This document shows, in pieces, positions 9,631 to 20,708 of a stretch of DNA of 64,000 nt. How positions within the stretch are numbered: position 1 is the first letter of the stretch; each line of letters opens with the position of its first letter. Both the position numbers and the translations under genes were made by a program. The notes under the pieces are model-generated. The model worked only from the letters and a program-made list of their open reading frames with translations. It made no database searches and was not told the DNA's origin. The DNA is taken from contig BDDD01002690.1 in the NCBI GenBank assembly GCA_001972305.1, forward strand, positions 186,001 through 250,000, given 5' to 3'. The stretch is from Cephalotus follicularis. Taxonomy: Eukaryota; Streptophyta; Magnoliopsida; Oxalidales; Cephalotaceae.

Positions 9631-11422
9631 ATGCCTAGTCATAGACAACTACAGTCACAGTCACAGGGTAGTGATGGCGCTAGCAAGAGTACTAGCGGGG
9701 TGGGTAGGAGTACATCGACCCCGATGGATGACCACTCAGATGCTAACAACGCTTCTACTGTGGTCCCTAAGACAGTTCTAGGACCACCATCGATAGTTGG
9801 GACTTCTACATCTAGGCCTTCGACATCTGGGTCCTCCACTCCTACCTCCGATGCACCGTCATCATTGAGACCCTTTTCGGGTAATATAAACCAACGGTAA
9901 TTATTTTTTAACTATTAAGGAATTGTTTGTTGATTATGTACTAACATTCAATTTATTCTTTGATTGATTTCTTGTTCTATAGCACCTCAAAGGAGAGGAC
10001 TTGCCAGAGGAGCTTTGCCACCTCTGAGCTGGGACCTGTTGCCTCATAGGACACTCATTCCTTCAGAGTAAGTTAGTCATTCAATTTTTTGGTTCGGTTA
10101 TTTCGGTTCTTCATCAATTTCAGTTAATATTTTAGAATTTAGATAACTGGATAACCAAAAAAAATTGAAGGACCACAACCTATGGTGCTGCATATGCAGC
10201 TGCCGCGGCTGCTACACGGGGACTGCATAATGCAGCAGTTGGGGGCTGTATTTACAGCCCTTTGTTGTATTGTATTAAAAAAATTGAGAAAAAAATCAAA
10301 CATAAATAAATTCGATTCGGTTTCAGTAAATTTTCACTGTATAATTTACGAATTGAATAGGTCCTTCACATATAGGGATGTGAAGAACGTCCTCACCGAT
10401 ATGTGCAAGAGGATGTTGTTCGGCCCTTACAAGAATGACCTGATTCATTAAATGAGATGGTGTGACAATAGTTTGAGGTAAGTTAGTTATTTAGATAATA
10501 GCAATCTTTAATTTCACAGTGATGATCATGTTTATATATTAATTTCTCTTTATACTTGCAATCGTACTATGACTTTGGCGAGTCCACCTCCCAGGTTCGT
10601 GACGCCATGCACCGGTATGTCCAGATCAATTTCCCTAAGAGGATGTACAAAGCTAGGGAGAAGGCGAAGGAGGATGTTGGATACTTGAAGTGGGCGGACG
10701 ACAGATGCAAGGAGCACCGTCCACATTGCTATAGTTCGGGCGTGTGGGACCACCTTGTGGATCGTTGGCAGCAGAAGGATTGCACGAGAACTGTGCTAGC
10801 ACTAGGCACACGACATACATTGGTGATTCTATGTAGATGTCTTTCTCTCAAATATATGTTGACCTTCACACAAAGAAGGGTGACACACAGGCTCCACCTA
10901 AGGTGGTTGAGAATGTGGTAAGTCAATATGTAACTGTAGTTTTTTTTAATCATAATTATGTTAATGTCATGAGATAACCTCTATTAACGTCAATGTGGCC
11001 TTCATTGTAGGCATCCATTGACATAGATCCATTTTGATCCGTTTGCATGGGCAACAACGGCTGGTGGTTCGCATAAGGGATTGATAGGGCTAGGCAAGTA
11101 CATGCGCACCCGAGACATACTTCCATCATATTCTCCACATGGTCATCCCGAAACCTTTGGCAGTCAGGCCATAGGCACATAGAAGACGGATGAGATATTT
11201 GCACGGATGTGATCACATGGGACGGGCCTTGTTAACGAGATGATAGAGGTACAGACCGCTCAACTTATGGAGCAGATGAGGCAGATGTTTGATTCACGAG
11301 GTATTGGGACACCTCCGACACCAGCTCCCACCATGCCTCGTGTTGATCGATCGAGCATGCAGTCGTCACACAATGATGAGGATGACAACGAGGATGATGA
11401 TGATAGGATAGACATTCTGTAG
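9631..11422 (+). pseudogene. Second CACTA gene (Transposase_24/Ptta type), broken
   Basis: The gene starts with a Ser/Thr-rich segment from ATG 9631 (MPSHRQLQSQSQ). After an intron-rich stretch there is FTYRDVKNVL near 10360, then an exon at 10556-10760 with INFPKRMYKAREKAK and a SSGVWDHLVDRW motif, as in PF03004 plant En/Spm proteins. It ends in a Met/Gln-rich coiled segment (11240-11300) and an acidic tail (DEDDNEDDDD) before TAG at 11420-11422. A frameshift lies near 10780. The product resembles the accessory DNA-binding protein of CACTA elements. Exon limits are approximate. Confidence 0.75.
10187..10260. repeat. Cluster of three perfect palindromes
   Basis: GCTGCATATGCAGC (10187-10200), CTGCATAATGCAG (10223-10235) and GGGCTGTATTTACAGCCC (10243-10260) follow each other in 74 bp, with CCGCGG between the first two. 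The cluster sits in a non-coding part of the second CACTA gene. It may be a small foldback element. Confidence 0.8.
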
Positions 11423-11989
11423 ATCTCTTTCTCTCTCTCTTACACATAGTTGTATCTTTTCCATGAACAATATTTGTATTGGTAACGTTTTGTAAATGTA
11501 ATCGTACATCTATTTTCTATAATAGTTGATGTTTTTATAAATTTAAAACATCCTTTTCATGCGTTTGTTGATTGAAAACTTGATAGAATCCAATGGTTAA
11601 GATATTTCTGCTTTCTATGTGATTTTTATGGAAATAATAAAATCAAACAGTGATTGCCATGACAATCACTATTGCCCATTTAAAAATTAAATGTTTTTTT
11701 TACCAGTTGCGATTTTTTGAGGCAATCGATACTGCACAGTAGTGATTACAACATAGCCTTGCATAACGTCATCCAAGGGATCAAAAGCGATTTCTAAATT
11801 CCAGTGGTGATTGCTTTCGGGAAATTGCTATTGCTCATCACCAGTGATTTCCAGATACCCCAATCGCTGGCAGTAGTGGCGATAAGGTTTTATGTGATTG
11901 CATGGCAATCGCCATTGAGTCAATAGTAATTGCCCTTTGGGCAATAGCGATTTCCAAGGCAATCGCTATTGGCCCATTTTCTTGTAGTG
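11423..11989 (+). repeat. 3' subterminal repeats and terminal inverted repeat of the CACTA element
   Basis: From about 11640, variants of GCAATCGCTATTG and its reverse complement CAATAGCGATTGC recur in both orientations at least eight times. In En/Spm elements such motifs bind the element's own protein. The stretch ends with TTTTCTTGTAGTG at 11989. GTC follows and may be the 3-bp target duplication. Confidence 0.8.
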
Positions 11990-12361
11990 GTCGTATACAC
12001 AACTTCTTGGGTAATAATAATATTATCTGAAGTGTTTCTTCTTTGTTTGAAAGTAAAATAGTGGACTAATGTTTGAAAGAGAAGACAATAATTGTATTAT
12101 AATTCTTTGCTTGGCGTGTTGAAAGATAGAGTCCATCATTTGGGTATTTATACATCTCTTACAGGACTTTTAGGCTAATTATAATTAATTAATATACATG
12201 AATTACTTTAAGTAAACCAAAGAGTCTTCTCCAAATATATGCATAGGAAAACTAAATTCATGTAGCTAGACACATTGATTTATGTGGTGTCTTCATTCAT
12301 GCAAGGGCTTGATTCATTGAAGGGTATTTAATTGGTTTATATTTCCATCACTCTCCCTTAA
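11990..12361 (-). repeat. 3' LTR remnant of a Ty1/copia element
   Basis: On the minus strand AAGGGAGAG, a polypurine tract, is followed by TGATGGAAATATAAACC at about 12352, the expected LTR start. The LTR reads leftward to the CACTA terminus. Its own end is unclear because it meets the CACTA end at 11989-11990, so the CACTA element may have inserted inside this LTR. Confidence 0.6.
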
Positions 12362-12852
12362 ACCAAATTCCTTCCATCTACCAGTCCAAGTTATGCCTTG
12401 AGCTTGTACAATAATTCAGCTTTTAATGGTTTGGTTAAAATATTTGCAACTTGATCTCCGAATTGAACATGCACCAATTTAATATTTTTTTCTTCACATG
12501 ATCTCGAATCGAATGAAAGCGGATATCTATATGCTTGCTTCTTCCATGATAGACTGGATTTTTTGCCAACTCAATCACCGATTTGTTATTAATGCAAATA
12601 ATCATTGCTTTATCTTAAGGAAAATGAATTTCCTTAAGCAACCATCTTAACCAAGTAGCATGAGAAACGTATGATGATGTCACCACATATTCTGCTTCAA
12701 AAGTAATAAGAGAGACAATGGGTTGTTTCTTAGATACCAATGTGAATGATGTTTCTCCCAAAAAGAACACAAATCTGATGGTGCTTTTCCTTTCATCTAT
12801 ATCTCCACCCAAATTAGTATTGGTATAGCCAACAAGTTGAAAATATTTTGAT
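12362..12852 (-). pseudogene. pol: Ty1/copia pol, RNase H end, truncated
   Basis: The minus strand gives GGDIDERKST, FVFFLGETSFTLVSKKQPIV and then INNKSVIELAKNPVYHGRSK, HIDIRFH and VHVQFGDQVANILTKPLK, the standard copia RNase H end. A stop at 12615-12617 and another near 12390 interrupt it. The motif usually reading YTDSDWAGD is YTNTNLGGD here, so a likely catalytic Asp is Asn. The gene is cut at 12850, where the next LTR repeat begins; all upstream pol domains are missing. Confidence 0.85.
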
Positions 12853-14049
12853 AGAGCTCAACTAATCATGTACCATGAGTAACTCTAGTAGAGGGATCAG
12901 TCGATTGTAAATCGACCCCTAGCATACCTGACTGGAAGTTACGGTTCACTCTATGGTAAAAAACTCTATAGACTCTCACTTACTCTTACTATGTTATCTT
13001 TAAAATCTGGGAAGAAAACCAGTCGTTACCTTCACATGGACCTAGGAAAAAATCTGAAAGAAAAGCAATCTGAAAACATTTGAAAAACTGAACAGGCCTT
13101 AAGCAGCGACGCCCTAGTCCTAGGTAGCGACACTAAGCATCATTGGTTAATGTAGTCATTAGGTTTTAAGTTCATTTTTCAAAGCCTGAGCAGCGACACT
13201 TTAGACTAAACGTCGTCGCTTCGTTAGATCTGCCACCAAAGGGCTAAGCATCGATGGTTTGTAAACGATTTCCCTTTTAAAATATCCTCTAAGCAGTGAC
13301 GTTTACGGGTTGGAAGTCGATGTTTAGAGCCACAGAAACAAGGTTCTGCACTTTCAATATTTTCCAAATAAATTCCTCACTTCAAATCCCTAAAAATCAG
13401 TTCAATACAAGTTCCTTGGACCATTTTTATACCATTAAAACCATTTTCAATCATTGAAATTCATTCATTTCCATTTTAGGTTAAACCCCCTTTGAACCCT
13501 AACCCTCTATTCAACCAATTCATTCAAATCAAACAATTTCATTCAGTTAATTTAATTCATATATGTGCATACAAGTGTGAATCATAAGCATATTTAGGTA
13601 GAGAGGTTTTCAACCAAAGATTAAGGCTTCTTCTTGGTTCCTCGATTGAGACGTTGAGAAAGAACTCAAGTTCTTGGTCTACGCAGTTTCAATCTTGTGT
13701 CAAGCAAGGTTTGATCAATAATAACCCTTTCCCCCTTTGATTTCTCTATGAATCAGCTGGTTTGGTGGAGTTTTGGGGTATTTTTTGGAGAGAGAAGAGA
13801 GAGAAACGGGAGAGAGAAAGAGAAATGAGAGTTTTAGAAGTGTTTTTGGACTTATATAGGTCTCTCAAGTAATACCTTCCCCAATGCATAACTAATACCG
13901 TAAACAGATATAGAAACATATCATATGGGTATTGGAAATACTCAATACCATCCATAACCATATACACAATGATTTTCCATAATATCCCTGTACTATGAAA
14001 TATGACGCAATAAATGCTAAAGCAGTAGAGGCTGTTTTGGAGCGTTACA
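12850..14049 (-). repeat. Copy A of the 2.26 kb LTR family, truncated
   Basis: It matches the right half of copy C and the first half of copy D in reverse. It ends TTTTGGAGCGTTACA at 14049, the LTR's 5' end on the minus strand. The part before 12850 is missing. GCGAC-type motifs occur in pairs about 20-21 bp apart (13106/13127, 13296/13316). No protein is encoded. Confidence 0.8.
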
Positions 14050-14993
14050 GAAGGTGCCCTTTCTGAAGGATACAACCTCGTAGAAAACAACTTCATGCTT
14101 CTGATATGAACAAGTATCGCAAGTATATATGCATGCCATGGCATATGCATTGATAATAATTGTGGTTAACCAATTTATATATATAACCATCCCATACCGA
14201 CATATAAACAAATCGTTAACCTAAACACACACTCCTATCCATACATCTATTAGACAATCCAAAGGTCGACCAGTTATATACCACTGTCTCATACCAGCAT
14301 ATATAAATGGTTAACCTATGCATACAAATATCTGTAAGTCTAACCCATCCTCCCGACGAATGTGGTACAAGCTTGAGATTTAAAACATCTAGTTGCCTAC
14401 CATTGAGATCGATAGGAGATCAACTAGACCTAGTTGCCTACCTTGAGATCGATAGGAGTACAATTAGTTACAGATCCGTACAAGTCCTACCGTAGCATAC
14501 CATAATCATCATGAGTCTAAGCCCACCCACACACCCACACCCACACCCCCTCCCGGTCTAGAAGGTGGCACAAAATTGAGGACTAGACATCTAGTTGCCT
14601 GTCGTTTAGATTGATAGGAGCTCAACTAGACTCAGTTGCCCATGGTTGAGATTGATAGGAGCTCAACTAGTCACAAACCTTGTCCTATACATACATGAGT
14701 ATAAACCCTCTAGAAGGCAGCACAATATCAAGGTTTATACATCTAGTCTCCTACCGTTGAGATCGATAGGAGATCGACCAGAACCAGTTGCCTATCATTA
14801 AGATTGATAGGAGCTCAACTAGAACCAGTTGCCTATCATTGAGATCGATAGCAGCTCAATCAGTCACGTGCCATGGGTAACTCTAGTAGAGGGATCACTC
14901 GACTGTAGATCGATGCCTAGCATACCTAACTCGAAGTCACAAGTTCACTCTACAGTGATAACCTATAAACACTGCTTAACCCTTACTAGGTTA
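14050..14993 (-). repeat. Copy B of the 2.26 kb LTR family, left part
   Basis: From about 14095 it matches 22990-23710 (copy C), including the repeated phrase on ATCGATAGGAGCTCAACTAG. The outermost roughly 550 bp of the LTR's 3' end are missing. Only about 45 bp (14050-14094) separate it from copy A. The repeat resumes at 20942 after the Athila insertion. Confidence 0.75.
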
Positions 14994-15224
14994 TTGTAGA
15001 AAATCTTTCCATTTCTGTTTAGCATAAAAATGTGTTGTTTTTAATGAGTTATTTGTGATATTTTTATGCTTGGAATGGACTACTTTGGTTGTGTTATATT
15101 GATTTTTAGGTACAAGTGCAAGATGACCAAAGTGTAAGAATACTACCCAAAGTTGTGCAAATTGGAGCTTGAAAGTGTAAAGATTGAAGAATTGACAAAT
15201 TCGGCAGAAAACAGAGTAAACACG

Positions 15225-15524
15225 TCGATGTCTATCATACACCTCGATGTCTTTGCTGGGTTTACAACAAACACGTCGACATTTTTTGTTAGAAGTTGAC
15301 GTCTTTTTTGGAAAATGCAACTTACCTTCAAGAGCTATGAAGAAGGGATCGACGTCTTTCATCATAGGGATCGACGTCTTTGTGCAAAATCGACCTGTAG
15401 CTTCTGGAGCAAAAGGGATCAACGTCTTTCATATAAAGGGTCGACGTCTTTCAAGCGCATCTCAGCAAAACGCGACTTTTACAAGAAGACATTGACGTCT
15501 TTCAAAAGAAGTCGACGCCTTCCT
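15225..15524 (+). repeat. Array of TCGACGTCTTTC-type motifs
   Basis: Eleven copies of a TCGACGTC-like motif start at 15225, 15244, 15276, 15296, 15349, 15371, 15390, 15419, 15441, 15492 and 15512. Six of ten intervals are 19-22 bp. The core GACGTC is an ACGT-type element of the kind plant bZIP factors bind; binding here is inference. The array lies 90-385 bp upstream of the TATA box. Confidence 0.8.
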
Positions 15525-15608
15525 CTGCAGCAGAAATAGAAAGATTAGATTTTTGCCAGATTTTGTAACTAGGATTGCTTTATTTCTGTTTTTGATAAGT
15601 TTTGTAGT

Positions 15609-15617
15609 ATATAAACA
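15609..15617 (+). promoter_or_regulatory. TATA box of the Athila LTR
   Basis: TATATAAAC lies downstream of the motif array and upstream of an AAACCCTAAT leader, as expected for an LTR promoter. Confidence 0.6.
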
Positions 15618-15972
15618 ACATATTGACGGCCAAATCATGTAGAGTAAGTAGAGGCTGTAGAAACCCTAATTTTTTTTTATCAATTCAGTTTTGTTTCACA
15701 ATGTTTAGTAGCTAAACTTTTCAAGGTTTTGGGGAAGAACAAAGCCTAGATTGTTATTGTTTCAATTCCATCAATAAAAATCCTTGAATATTTGATTTGT
15801 TCTTCAATATTTTTGCCTTCGCACACACTTTGTCTGCTTGATTAAAATCCACAAACATCTTGTCGGTGAAGCTGAAAGTTGGTGAATAAATGGTGCTTAA
15901 ATCCCAAACCATATTTTTGAAGAATGCCAAATCTATATTGACAGCCAATAGACTCCTGAGAATGTATCTGCT

Positions 15973-16848
15973 ATGAACCAATACAACCCGTATAGTAACA
16001 CTTACAATCCAGGTTGGCGAAATCATCCAAACTTCTCATGGAGTTAAGGGCAAAACATGCGAGGACAATCAAATTTTTCGGGGCAGCCTTCTAGCGTTGG
16101 TGCCCCACCTCCACACTTTTCAGGACAACCTTCGAACTTCCCTAGCCAATCTGCACCACGGTAGACATTTCCAAGGTTCTCCCAAAATTCAAACACTGTT
16201 CGACCATCCTTCCCACCACAAAACCAATTCTTAAATCAACAACCATCTGGATTGCCAAACCAAAAGGATGATACATCTAGGATCTCGTCGTTAGAAAAGA
16301 GCGTAGAACTTCTAATGAGCACCGTGATGACTAGTCAGCATAACATGGAAAAACAAATTTCACAACTAGCATCCGCTCTGCACGAAAGGGAAAAAGGAAA
16401 AATGCCTTCACAACCTGACCCGAATCCTAGGACTACCTTAAACCATTCCGCTCCAAAACAACAACCTGTAAATCCGCATCATTCAGATTCCTCCTCAGGT
16501 CCATCAAAACAAGTTTTTGCCCTAAGGAGTGGAAATGAATACCATCCAGCGGATCATACGGAAAATATGAACGAGCAAATGGAGGAATCATTGGCGCAAG
16601 AAAATTTTCAAGAACCATTGGCTGACCCATCCATGCGACCAATGCAAATGAATGCGCACGATGATTTGAGGAAGGAAAAAGAGGACGAAAAGAAGAAACA
16701 AACGGTCGAGACACCAAAGCGTTCATTTGACCCACCAGCTCCTTTAACAAAAAGTTTGCAAAACAAGAAAGCCCCAGCAACGGAAAAGATCATTGAAACA
16801 TTTAAGCAAGTCCACATTAATATTCCATTGCTTGAAGCCATTGAATAG
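15973..16848 (+). pseudogene. gag: Athila gag, C-terminal part
   Basis: The frame opens with MNQYNPYSNTYNPGWRNHPN, the region just after the Athila capsid, then a Gln/Pro/Ser-rich part, a short coiled segment (SSLEKSVELLMSTV) and a Lys-rich end. Stops occur near 16048 and 16163, and a TAG at 16846-16848 separates it from the protease frame. The capsid domain is absent, so this cannot form particles. Confidence 0.8.
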
Positions 16849-17526
16849 GTGCCCTCTTACGCAAAAGTCCTTAAAGACTTATGCACGAAAAAGAGGATCC
16901 TTCAGACTCCGAAAAATAGTGCACTGTTTTCGCAACGCACGATGCGAAAGTATAAAGATTCTGGTTGTCCGACAATATCTTGTGTTATTGGAAACACGAA
17001 AATTGAGCATGCCTTGCTCGATTTAGGAGCGAGTGTGAACTTGTTGCCATCATCTGTTTATGAGAAGATTGGATTAGGAGAATTAAGACCCACCACGATG
17101 ACATTGCAATTAGCGGATAGGTCTGTGAAGGTGCCGGGAGGGAAAATTGAGGATGTGTTGATAAAGGTTGGAGAGTTTTTCTTTCCTGTCGACTTCGTCA
17201 TCCTAGACACCCAGCCTGATGCAAACTTAAATGATCAAATTTCGGTTATCCTTGGTAGACCTTTCCTCGTGATAAGCAATGCGTTAATCAATTGCCGAAA
17301 TGGTCTGATGAGATTAAGTTTCGGAAATACATCCGTGGATTTTAATGTTTTCCGATTGGGTAAGCCTTCCGCTGATTTTGATGAATTGAATGCAATCCAT
17401 GCATTTTCTGATTATATTGAGACACACTTCGACATTGATTTTGATGGAAGTTTTAATGATTGCATGCGGGATTTAGAGGATGTCGATGGAGGTGATTTCG
17501 TTGATGTGTTAGTATGCAGCCATTAG
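16849..17526 (+). CDS. pol: Athila aspartic protease region
   Basis: The open frame starts VPSYAKVLKDLC, the usual link to protease. The active-site loop is LLDLGASVNLLPS, followed by LQLADRSVKVPGGKIEDVL, FPVDFVILD and VILGRPFLVISNALINCRNG. Athila proteases normally have DLGAS at this place. It processes the gag-pol polyprotein. The frame is open to a TAG at 17524-17526, then the reading shifts for the reverse transcriptase part. Confidence 0.85.
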   Translation: MPSYAKVLKDLCTKKRILQTPKNSALFSQRTMRKYKDSGCPTISCVIGNTKIEHALLDLGASVNLLPSSVYEKIGLGELRPTTMTLQLADRSVKVPGGKIEDVLIKVGEFFFPVDFVILDTQPDANLNDQISVILGRPFLVISNALINCRNGLMRLSFGNTSVDFNVFRLGKPSADFDELNAIHAFSDYIETHFDIDFDGSFNDCMRDLEDVDGGDFVDVLVCSH

Positions 17527-20500
17527 AGCCAGTGGGCCCCTTGTCCACATCCTTGCCTAAACCATCAATTGAGGAGCCTCCGAAACTTGAACTCAAAGAA
17601 TTGCCCTCTACGTTGAAATACTCATTTCTCGGTGAAAACCAAACTCTTCCTGTTATTATTTCATCCGATCTTACTCCCAGTCAGGAAGAGGAGGTTATTG
17701 ACCTACTCAAAGAAAACAAAGAGGCAATTGGTTGGACGATGGTTGACATCAAAGGAATTAGCCCTTCCATTTGCGAGCATCGCATAAATCTCATAGAAAG
17801 ATCCAAACCTTCTCGAGAATCTCAGCGAAGAGCAAATCCCTTGATGAAAGAAGTCATCCAAAAAGAAATCTTGAAGTGGCTGGACAATGGGATCATCTAA
17901 CCCATTTCGGATAGCCAATGGGTGAGTCTAGTCCATGTTGTTCCAAAGAAATCAAGAGTAACGGTAGTGCAATCCTCCACTGATGATTTACTTCCTACGA
18001 AAATCCAAACCGGATGGAGGGTGTGCATTGATTACTGAAAGTTAAATACAGCAACCTGGAAGGATCATTTTCCACTTCCGTTTATCGATCAAATGCTTGA
18101 TAGGTTAGCTGGTCATGAGTATTATTGTTTTCCCGATGGGTACTCCGGATACAATCAAATTCTCATCGCTCCGCAAGATCAATAGAAAACCACGTTCACA
18201 TGCCCTTTTGGAACATTTGCTTACAGACGCATGCCGTTTGGCCTTTGCAATGCCCCCGCTACCTTCCAAAGGTGCATGATGAGTATTTTCTCTGACATGG
18301 TGGAAGACTTTCTTGAAGTTTTTATGGATGACTTTTCTGTGCATGGTTCCTCATTTTCTGAATGCCTTCATCACCTAAGGTTAGTGCTTGAAAGAAGTAG
18401 AGAGAGAATTTTGGTGTTAAATTGGGAAAAGTGTAACTTTATGGTGAAGAAGGGGATCGTTCTTGGACATGTAGTGTCAAAAGAAGGAATTCAAGTAGAT
18501 AAATCAAAAATTGAAGTCATCAAGCATTTGCCTCCACCTCGTAATGTGAAAGATATCCGAGCATCCCTCGGACATGCTGGTTTTTATCGAAGGTTCATCA
18601 AGGATTTTAGAAAGGTAGCACGCCCCTTGACTTCGCTCCTTGCGAAGGACCAAGATTTTGTTTTTTCTGATGAGTGCCTTGTAGCATTTAACCGCTTAAA
18701 GAAGGAGCTCACCTCCGCTCCTATCATTCAGGCACCCATACGGACTGAGCCTTTTGAGATCATGTGCGACGCTTTCGATAGTGCCATTGGAGCTGTTCTC
18801 GGACAAAGAATGAATAAATTACCTCACGTCATTTATTATGCCAGTAGGACCCTTTCCGATGCGCAATTGAATTACACGACCACTGAGAAGAAATTCTTAG
18901 CTTTGGTCTTTGCTCTTGAGATATTTTGTTCATATCTTTTAGGATCACATGTCATCGTGTATACTGATCATGCTGCGATTCGACATCTCATGAGTAAAAA
19001 GGATGCAAAAGCACGTCTTATCCGGTGGGTTCTACTCCTTCAAGAGTTTGACGTTGAAATTCGAGACAAGAAAGGAACTGAAAATTTGGTAGCCGACCAT
19101 TTATCCCGACTTTCCAATGCACCCGAGGTCCATGGTTTGATTAATGAGAGTTTTCCTGATGAGCAAATTATGCGCGTTGAGAGCGAACCATGGTATGCGG
19201 ATATAGTGAATTATCTTGTTACGGGAAGTGTACCCTCCAAATGGTTCACTCAAGTTAGGCATAGGTTTCTGTCGCAAGTTAAACATTTTTATTGGGATGA
19301 TCCTTATCTTTTTAAAGCATGTCCGGATTTGATTTTGCGACGATGTGTTCCTGATCATGAGCATCGCTCGATTTTATCTTTTTGTCATGATCAAGCATGT
19401 GGTGGTCATTTCGGCCCGACAAAGACAGCGGCTAAGGTTTTACAATGTGGTTTTTATTGGCCGGCTATTTTTAAAGATGCATTTCAGTACTGTAAGGCTT
19501 GTGCTTCGTGTCAAGCTTTAGGCCGTGTGACGAAACGAAATATGATGCCTTTGACACCGATTTTGACGGTTGAGATCTTTGATGTTTGGGGTATTGATTT
19601 TATGGGTCCGTTTCCAAATTCATTTAGGAATTTATACATCCTTCTTGCTGTTGATTATGTTTCGAAGTGGATTGAGGCGATTCCTTGTCGATCCAATGAC
19701 AACTCCGTCGTTGTTAAATTTCTCAAGGGGCATATTTTTTCTCGTTTTGGCACCCCACGTGCCATTATCAGTGATAGAGGTACTCATTTTTGCAATCGTT
19801 CGTTTGAAGCCCTTATGAAAAGGTATGGGATCACTCACAAGCTCACCACACCATATCATCCCCAAACAAGTGGGCAAGTTAAGGTATCTAATCGCCAAAT
19901 CAAGCAAATTCTTGAAAAAATAGTGAACCCCAATAGAAAGGATTGGTCCACGCAACTTGTGGATGCTTTATGGGCTTATCGAACCGCTTTCAAAACTGAC
20001 ATTGGTCAATCTCCGTACCGTCTTGTATATGGTAAAGCATGTCATCTTCCTGTGGAATTGGAACATAGAGCATTTTGGGCTATTAAGCAATTTAATTTTG
20101 ATCGTTCCATTGCGGGTAGTCACCGTGCGCTTCAATTGTCTGAGTTAGAAGAAATTCAAAATGACGCGTATGACAATACAAAGATTTCCAAAGACAAGAC
20201 CAAGGCTTTTCATGATGCGCGGATTTTACGGAAAAACTTCGAAATAGGAGACAAAGTTCTTTTATATAATTCACGTTTACATTTGTTTCCTGGAAAATTG
20301 AGGTCTCGATGGGATGGTCCTTATATTGTTAAAAATGTTTTCTCACATGGTGTTTTTGAGATATGTAAGCTTCGCAACGAACACACTTCGTATAGACCTA
20401 GCATGTCTACTCATATGTCTTGCCGCCGCTGTTGCCGTACTTCGTATAGACCTAGCATGTCTACTCATACGTCTGGTCATTACCGTCGCACTCCGTATCG

Positions 20501-20708
20501 ACCTAGCTGCCGTTGTTCATCAAGGTATGATCGTTCAACTAAATGGAACTGTTCAATACAATCTATGGTGAGTTTCTATACCCCAAAACCGTTTCTTAAT
20601 TATATATTCTCTTCATTCTTATTGGTTAGTTTTAAAATTGCATGCTTTATTTCTTGGTATTTCAAATTCAACGTTTTCAATTATCGAAGTCTTAATTTCT
20701 TATTTTGA
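17514..20708 (+). pseudogene. pol: Athila reverse transcriptase, RNase H and integrase
   Basis: The frame has three stops in the RT part (17898, about 18037 and 18184), then is open from 18231 to 20708. Seen are [17 protein letters not shown], the catalytic box [11 protein letters not shown], an RNase H region ([39 protein letters not shown]), an integrase zinc region (CKACASCQ) and the core with [11 protein letters not shown] and IISDRGTHF. The third catalytic residue, Glu in a GQVEVSNR-type motif, is Lys (GQVKVSNR). After 20370 the normal C-terminal tail is replaced by Arg/Ser/Tyr repeats (20386-20505). Confidence 0.88.
20386..20505 (+). repeat. 54-bp spaced repeats in the pol C-terminus
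   Basis: CTTCGTATAGACCTAGCATG occurs at about 20386 and again at about 20440, each followed by TCTACTCATA. A third diverged copy (CTCCGTATCGACCTAGC) starts near 20491. Read in frame they give YRPSMSTH twice and then YRPS. Confidence 0.75.

Larger units (their letters stand above)
5079..11989 (+). mobile_element. CACTA (En/Spm) DNA transposon, decayed, 5' end not found
   Basis: Two typical CACTA genes lie in tandem: a tnp2-like transposase (5900-9280) and a Transposase_24-like second gene (9631-11422). Repeats related to GCAATCGCTATTG follow, and the end is TTTTCTTGTAGTG (11977-11989), the reverse complement of the CACTACAAGAAAA terminus. No matching CACTA terminus is seen at the left. CACTAGAATAAAAA at 5160 is only a weak candidate. 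The Tat element may have inserted into the CACTA element, leaving the 5' end beyond the window. Confidence 0.85.
14994..15972 (+). repeat. 5' LTR-like region of the Athila element
   Basis: Non-coding stretch that starts TTGTAGAAAATC and contains a CG-motif array (15225-15524), a TATA box (15609-15617) and then a leader containing AGAAACCCTAAT. The order U3-array, TATA, leader is that of an LTR. The 3' edge is not defined because no second copy exists in the window. Confidence 0.6.

Noticed and set aside
18231-20708. 825-residue host gene
   Set aside because: It is Athila RT, RNase H and integrase; the frame is merely long.
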